In this document: one piece after another, positions 13,915 through 17,794 of the stretch | How positions within the stretch are numbered: position 1 is the first letter of the stretch | Layout: each line of letters starts with the position of its first letter | Origin: Ruminococcaceae bacterium UBA1244 | GTDB taxonomy: Bacteria > Bacillota > Clostridia > Oscillospirales > Acutalibacteraceae | Reading direction: 5' to 3' | Assembly: GCA_002308635.1 (NCBI GenBank) | Contig: DBWG01000123.1 | Coordinates: 78,902-96,695 of the forward strand | Length of the DNA stretch: 17,794 bases | Translations under genes and position numbers: made by a program | The notes under the pieces: model-generated | What the model saw: only the letters and a program-made list of their open reading frames with translations | Told to the model about the DNA's origin: nothing | Databases searched by the model: none

Positions 13915-14928
13915 ATGATCTATGCAGAACATCTGAGAAAAGAATTCAAAAAGGTTGTAAAGGATCCGGGTCTGAAGGGCAGTTTCAAGTCGCTTTTCAA
14001 GCCCAAAAAGGAGATAGTCGTTGCTGCGGACGATGTCAGTTTCCATGTGCCGAAAGGAGAAATGTTAGGATTTATCGGACCGAACGGCGCAGGAAAATCT
14101 ACGGTCATAAAGATGCTTACAGGTATCCTTACCCCGACTTCGGGACAGTGCCGCATCAACGGAAAGAATCCCCAGACCGACAGAAAAAAATATGTCCGTG
14201 AGATAGGTGTCGTTTTCGGACAGCGGACACAGCTTTGGTGGGATCTGCCGCTGAGAGAGACATACTCTGTTCTTAAAGAGATATATGAGGTGGATGATGA
14301 CAGGTTCAAAAAGAGAATGGCATTTCTTAATGAGGTGCTTGACCTTGAAGACTTTATGAGTTCACCTGTCAGGACGCTTTCTCTCGGTCAGAGGATGAGA
14401 GCCGATATCGCCGCTTCAATGCTCCACAGTCCGAAGGTGCTTTTCCTTGATGAACCGACAATCGGACTTGACGTTGTTGTAAAGGACAATATCCGCAAGG
14501 CTATTATGAAGATCAACAAGGAGGAACAGACCACTGTTATCCTGACGACTCACGACATCAGCGATATCGAGCTTCTCTGCGACAGGATAGTAATGATAGA
14601 CAAGGGAAAGAACGTTTATGAAGGTTCTCTGCGCCAGCTCAAAGAAAAATACGGTAATATCCGTGAACTGAATTTTGAGACGGCTCCGGGATTCAGCCTT
14701 ACGGAAGATGAATTCCGTTCCGGTCTTGAACTTGGTGAGGACAAGATGACGGTCGAAAAGGACAAGAATATTTTCAAGGTACGTTTTGACAGTACTGAAA
14801 TGCCTGTCGGCGAAATGCTGAACTATACTCTTTCACACGCAAAGGTAAAGGATATATCGTTCAAGGAAGCGGACGTTGAGGAGATAATCCGCCGTCTTTA
14901 CAAGCAGGGGGAGTGTGAAAATGAATAG
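13915..14928 (+). CDS. ABC-2 type exporter, ATP-binding subunit
   Basis: This 337-residue ATPase powers the two permeases encoded next. Walker A GPNGAGKST is at 55-63, the signature LSLGQ at 155-159, Walker B VLFLDE at 175-180 and the H-loop histidine at 213; the Q-loop is in VFGQRTQLWWD. About 90 residues after the nucleotide-binding domain form a C-terminal domain, as in the COG4586 branch of NatA/DrrA-like ATPases. That set (COG4586, COG4587, COG3694) is usually a three-gene unit of unknown substrate, which matches this operon. The start at 13915 is chosen because AGGAG (13904-13908) lies 6 bases upstream; the longer frame from 13840 begins inside the promoter and is rejected. It overlaps the next gene by 8 bases. 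Confidence 0.93.
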   Translation: MIYAEHLRKEFKKVVKDPGLKGSFKSLFKPKKEIVVAADDVSFHVPKGEMLGFIGPNGAGKSTVIKMLTGILTPTSGQCRINGKNPQTDRKKYVREIGVVFGQRTQLWWDLPLRETYSVLKEIYEVDDDRFKKRMAFLNEVLDLEDFMSSPVRTLSLGQRMRADIAASMLHSPKVLFLDEPTIGLDVVVKDNIRKAIMKINKEEQTTVILTTHDISDIELLCDRIVMIDKGKNVYEGSLRQLKEKYGNIRELNFETAPGFSLTEDEFRSGLELGEDKMTVEKDKNIFKVRFDSTEMPVGEMLNYTLSHAKVKDISFKEADVEEIIRRLYKQGECENE

Positions 14929-15739
14929 GATCGGAAAACGCTATGTTCCCTTTATGAAGGCAGGAGTACAGACGCTGATAGCCTACCGGCTGAATTTCTT
15001 CGGGTTTGTCATCGGCGGTCTGATATACTGCATCGTTATGTTTTATCTTTGGAAGGCTGTTTATGATTCTGCGGGCGGTGACAGCTTTTTAGGGTTCACG
15101 ATGACCGAGATGGTCGTCTATCTGTTTCTTGCAAATACGACGACACAGCTCACATACAGCACGGTGAGCGGCGATATCGGCGACGAGATAAAGGACGGCA
15201 GCATATCAATGCGCATGATAAAGCCGGTTGACATGGATTGGAGCTATCTTTTTACGGAGCTTGGAGCGGCGTTTATGAAGGTAGTTGTCCTGCTCATACC
15301 TGTGACTGTCGGTCTTGAAATTTACCGTTATTGTATGTTGGGAGAAGTGATGTTCCGTCCGCTGAATTTCCTGCTGTATTTTCTGAGCGTCATACTCGCA
15401 TATATAATTTCGTTCAGAGTGAATCTGTGTTTCGGGTTCGTTGCTTTTTATGTAAAGAATCTCTGGGGCTTCAACATTTTGAAGAACAGCATAATAAACT
15501 TTCTTTCAGGTTCGCTCATTCCGCTTGCGTTCATGCCGGACGTAATGCGCACGATACTCGAATATATGCCGTTTGCATCAATGGGATATACGCCTGTAAT
15601 GATATACATGGGAAAATACTCCGCATACGAGACCGCCTTCAGGCTTGGCATACAGATCGTGTGGGCGGCGGTGATGTTTGGGATTTCAAAGCTTATCTGG
15701 ATCGGTGCAGTAAAAAAACTCAGCGTACAGGGGGGATGA
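14921..15739 (+). CDS. ABC-2 family permease, COG4587-like
   Basis: This 272-residue membrane protein has about six hydrophobic segments (first near residues 19-42, FFGFVIGGLIYCIVMFYLW). It includes the stretch GDIGDEIKDGSISMRMIKPVD, which I associate with this ABC-2 permease branch: a cytoplasmic coupling loop between the first helices. It partners the upstream ATPase and the downstream permease, probably as a heterodimeric channel. The start is ATG 14921 with GGGGGAG 7 bases upstream; a GTG at 14915 is too close to that site. The overlap with the ATPase gene and the 3-base gap to the next gene indicate coupled translation. The substrate is unknown; drug, lipid or peptide export are all plausible. 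Confidence 0.88.
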   Translation: MNRIGKRYVPFMKAGVQTLIAYRLNFFGFVIGGLIYCIVMFYLWKAVYDSAGGDSFLGFTMTEMVVYLFLANTTTQLTYSTVSGDIGDEIKDGSISMRMIKPVDMDWSYLFTELGAAFMKVVVLLIPVTVGLEIYRYCMLGEVMFRPLNFLLYFLSVILAYIISFRVNLCFGFVAFYVKNLWGFNILKNSIINFLSGSLIPLAFMPDVMRTILEYMPFASMGYTPVMIYMGKYSAYETAFRLGIQIVWAAVMFGISKLIWIGAVKKLSVQGG

Positions 15740-15742
15740 AAA

Positions 15743-16534
15743 ATGCGCCGTGCATGGAAAATTTACAGACTGCTTGCGGCGCAGAACCTCAAGCGTCTTA
15801 TGGAATACAAGGTCGATTTTCTGACGGGAGCGGTCAGCTTCCTGATAGATCAGGCTGTCGGCATAGCATTTATATTTATAATTTTCACTCAGATACCCCA
15901 GCTTTCGGGGTTCACGTTTGAGCAGATAGTTTTTATCTATGGATTTTCACAGATACCGAAGGGAATTGACCATCTTCTGACGGACAATCTCTGGTGTGTT
16001 GGATATTTTATCGTAAGGCAGGGAGGTTTTGACAAATACATGACCCGCCCGATAAATCCGCTGTTTCATGTAATAGCGGAAACGTTTCAGGTGGATGCGA
16101 TAGGCGAGCTTGTAGTAGGCATAGCGCTGATATGTTATTCCGCAGGCAGTGCAGGGCTTTATGTCACACCTCTGAGCGTAATACTTACTATCGTTGCCGT
16201 ACCGTTTGCGGCGCTGATTTACACCTCGATAAAAATAGCGACATCTGCAATAGCCTTTTGGATAAAGAGCAGCGGATTTATAATTCAGATGGTCTACGGC
16301 ATGAACGAATTTGCAAAGTACCCGACAACGATATATTCCGTTCCGGTCAGAGTTTTTGTCACTTTTATGATTCCTTTTGCCCTCACGGGATATTATCCGG
16401 TAGTCTATCTTCTCACAGGCGAGAATCCTCTTTTGAACACAGGCATAGTTGTTTCGGTCTCGATAGTATTCTTCATCCTATCCCTTCTTATCTGGAACCG
16501 TGGTCTCTCCGCCTACGAAAGCGCCGGCGCATAG
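15743..16534 (+). CDS. ABC-2 family permease, COG3694-like (DUF990)
   Basis: This 263-residue membrane protein has about six helices. After a short basic N-terminus (RRAWKIYRLLAAQNLKR) comes helix 1 (about 29-50), then an amphipathic region ending GGFDKYMTRPINPLFH, the coupling-loop counterpart of the similar stretch in the other permease. It is equivalent to COG3694, the second permease of the three-gene exporter. GGGGGG just before 15735 is the ribosome site. No terminator follows within 40 bases; the first good one is at 16781, so the operon transcript may carry a long structured 3' tail. Confidence 0.88.
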   Translation: MRRAWKIYRLLAAQNLKRLMEYKVDFLTGAVSFLIDQAVGIAFIFIIFTQIPQLSGFTFEQIVFIYGFSQIPKGIDHLLTDNLWCVGYFIVRQGGFDKYMTRPINPLFHVIAETFQVDAIGELVVGIALICYSAGSAGLYVTPLSVILTIVAVPFAALIYTSIKIATSAIAFWIKSSGFIIQMVYGMNEFAKYPTTIYSVPVRVFVTFMIPFALTGYYPVVYLLTGENPLLNTGIVVSVSIVFFILSLLIWNRGLSAYESAGA

Positions 16535-16780
16535 CATGCGCACCCTATTTTAGAACGCAGAAACTTTATTTTGAGCCGTCCGCGTCACGACCCTTACGGG
16601 TCGCTTTGGCTGTTTTCTTCCACGTCTGGCGGTGTTCCTCTGCGCACGATTTGTGTCTGAATTGTTTCGTATGGGACACTTTATCGCTGCGGCACAGTAT
16701 TTTTGCATCAGATAGAGTTGTGCGTGAATCGTCCTGCGGGGTCACCCGCTCGCCCTAAAGGGTTTTGTGCTGTTTCCTTC
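16535..16780. other. Structured non-coding stretch after the ABC operon
   Basis: No convincing gene lies here. Frames running through it are out-of-frame extensions of the permease gene without ribosome sites. It holds several perfect hairpins: CGACCC-TTAC-GGGTCG (16588-16603) and GCGGG-GTCA-CCCGC (about 16735-16748), plus CCCT-AA-AGGG (about 16753-16762). The segments 16585-16620 and 16742-16780 look like diverged copies of each other (CCCT...GGGT...GCTGTTT...CTTC). At 16554-16564 AACGCAGAAAC matches the inverted repeat copy at about 11662, suggesting a remnant of the same repeat family. The role is unknown; it may be the 3' tail of the operon transcript, a small RNA, or a decayed repeat. 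Confidence 0.45.
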
Positions 16781-16829
16781 GGTGCGGGCAGTGTATTATT
16801 CTATCACACTGTCCCGCACCTGCTTTTTT
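16781..16829 (+). terminator. Terminator ending the ABC-operon 3' region
   Basis: GGTGCGGG-CAGTGT pairs with ACACTG-CCCGCACC around an 11-base loop, with one bulged T, followed by TGCTTTTTTA. It is the first strong terminator downstream of the exporter genes. Confidence 0.88.
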
Positions 16830-16852
16830 ATGTCATAATGTTTTGGTCACAA

Positions 16853-17134
16853 TTTGCGTTCAGAAGTCGACAGCGGAGGCGCTCCAAACTTCAAACTATG
16901 GACGTATATGATAACAGCCGGAGCGCTCCCTTGTGGAGCGTGAGGCGTGAAATTCGGAAGAAAGTATTTGCGTTCAAAAGTCGACAGCGGAGGCACTCCG
17001 CCACGCTCCAAACTTCAAACTATGGACGTATATGATAACAGCCGGAGCGCTCTCTTGTGGAGCGTGAGGCGTGAAATTCGGAAGAAAGTATTTGCGTTCA
17101 GAAGTCGACAGCGGAGGCACTCCGCCAAACTCAG
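16853..17134 (+). repeat. Tandem array of an interspersed repeat (about 2.3 units)
   Basis: Units begin at 16853, 16967 and 17091 with TTTGCGTTCA; the periods are 114 and 124 bases. The difference is a 10-base block, ACTCCGCCAC, missing from the first unit. Each unit contains GACAGCGGAGGC, AACTTCAAACTATGG, ACGTATATGATAACAGCCGG, and a GGAGCGTGAGGCGTGAAATT block. Internal inverted repeats include GCGGAG-GCA-CTCCGC and CACGCTCCA / TGGAGCGTG (17002-17066). The third unit stops near 17134, just before the rpsL promoter. Small frames through the array are treated as spurious. Confidence 0.9.
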
Positions 17135-17149
17135 CACTAAAAAAATTTC

Positions 17150-17179
17150 TTGACAAAAGGCGGTAGTCTGTGGTAAAAT
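17150..17179 (+). promoter_or_regulatory. Promoter for rpsL (str operon)
   Basis: Perfect TTGACA (17150-17155), 18 bases, TAAAAT (17174-17179). The repeat array ends about 15 bases upstream of the -35 box. Confidence 0.82.
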
Positions 17180-17351
17180 GTAAAATTACAGGCGAAGAGC
17201 TTGTAAGTGAAATTTTTGCTGTGAATGTTCAACAGAAAAGAGTTCCCGATGGTTGAAAAGTGCAGTGAAAATGAATAATTCGCTGTTTATCGGTCAACAA
17301 TTTTTCTGACCGTTAAACATATAAAATTTTTGTGCAAGGAGGTGCAATGAA
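17180..17351 (+). promoter_or_regulatory. Long 5' leader of rpsL
   Basis: About 165 untranslated bases separate the promoter from the start codon. A 6-bp stem, CGGTCA / TGACCG (17291-17312), is visible, followed by AT-rich sequence without a T run, so it is not an obvious attenuator. Leaders of this length on ribosomal protein operons often carry autogenous control sites, but I do not recognise a known leader motif here. Confidence 0.5.
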
Positions 17352-17771
17352 TTGCCAACATTTAACCAATTGGTTCGTAAGGGCAGAGAAGTTTCTGAAA
17401 AGAAGGCTAAGGCTCCCGCACTCCTCAAGGGCTGGAACTCTAAGAAGCGCAGAGCTATCGACCAGAACTCACCCCAGAAGAGAGGCGTTTGTACAGCTGT
17501 AAAGACTGCTACACCTAAAAAGCCTAACTCAGCTATCAGAAAGATCGCCAGAGTAAGACTTTCAAACGGTATCGAGGTTTCCTCATATATTCCGGGCGTA
17601 GGTCACAACTTGCAGGAGCATAGCGTAGTTTTAATTCGTGGTGGACGTGTTAAGGATCTCCCTGGTGTTCGTTACCATATCATCAGAGGCACACTTGACG
17701 CACAGGGCGTTGCAAAACGTATGCAGGCTCGTTCAAAGTACGGCGCAAAGCGTCCAAAGGCAGGTAAGTAA
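17352..17771 (+). CDS. rpsL: 30S ribosomal protein S12
   Basis: This 139-residue S12 protein, part of the decoding centre, normally opens the str operon (rpsL-rpsG-fusA-tuf). Hallmarks are PTFNQLVRKGR at the start, TPKKPNSA at 54-61 with the conserved lysines, PGVGHNLQEHSVVLIRGG, and VKDLPGVRYH with K101 and D102 (the aspartate modified in E. coli). The residues linked to streptomycin resistance look wild type. The length exceeds the 124 of E. coli because of an insertion after residue 15 (SEKKAKAPALLKGWNSKKRR), as is usual in Firmicutes. The start is TTG, with AGGAGG 9 bases upstream; an out-of-frame ATG lies between them at 17347. The stop is followed by 23 bases of window, and no terminator is seen. 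Confidence 0.97.
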   Translation: MPTFNQLVRKGREVSEKKAKAPALLKGWNSKKRRAIDQNSPQKRGVCTAVKTATPKKPNSAIRKIARVRLSNGIEVSSYIPGVGHNLQEHSVVLIRGGRVKDLPGVRYHIIRGTLDAQGVAKRMQARSKYGAKRPKAGK

Positions 17772-17794
17772 AAGGAACGACAAATTCTTAAAAG

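Noticed and set aside
15331..15921. 196-codon frame overlapping the two permease genes
   Set aside because: Out of frame with both permeases, no ribosome site, and composition typical of a shadow frame.
16853..17134. CRISPR array
   Set aside because: The units are 114-124 bases long and directly adjacent; there are no short repeats with regular unique spacers and no cas genes.
16703..17153. Small frames of 60-110 codons through the repeat array
   Set aside because: They consist of translated tandem repeat units, occur on both strands, and have no ribosome sites.

Overview
The window looks like chromosomal DNA of a Gram-positive, moderately low-GC anaerobic Firmicute. A Ruminococcus or other Oscillospiraceae member is the best guess. 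The reasons are strong AGGAGG ribosome sites, frequent TTG starts, sigma-A style promoters, a phage r1t-type holin with a GH25/SH3b/CW_7 lysozyme, a clostridial-type phosphofructokinase, and the general flavour of the proteins. The genus is an inference; the phylum is fairly secure.

Layout. Positions 1-2924 run on the plus strand: the tail of a PAP2 phosphatase with its terminator, two small exported proteins of unknown role, then a compact three-gene phage-style lysis cassette (XhlA-like membrane/coiled-coil protein, holin, endolysin) closed by a strong terminator. No capsid, tail, integrase or portal gene is visible around it, so it looks like an orphan or domesticated cassette. Positions 2940-9186 run on the minus strand: an acidic, alanine/glutamate-rich membrane protein, valyl-tRNA synthetase (valS), and an operon of three related five-helix membrane proteins resembling DUF3592. 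From 9237 to the end everything is on the plus strand: polyphosphate kinase (ppk1), a PPi-type/group III phosphofructokinase with a small PH-domain protein behind it, a 43-codon peptide gene with its own promoter and terminator, a three-gene ABC-2 exporter behind an operator-like palindrome, an 817-base non-coding stretch full of hairpins and tandem repeats, and rpsL (ribosomal protein S12), normally the start of the str operon.

The most distinctive items are: a roughly 125-base interspersed repeat present in tandem upstream of the rpsL promoter and once, inverted, between ppk1 and pfk; the isolated 43-residue peptide gene; the orphan lysis cassette; the tandem DUF3592-like paralogues; and the perfect 17-base inverted repeat covering the -10 box of the ABC exporter. 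No rRNA, tRNA, CRISPR array or intact insertion sequence was seen. All family names come from reading motifs by eye; no database search was run.
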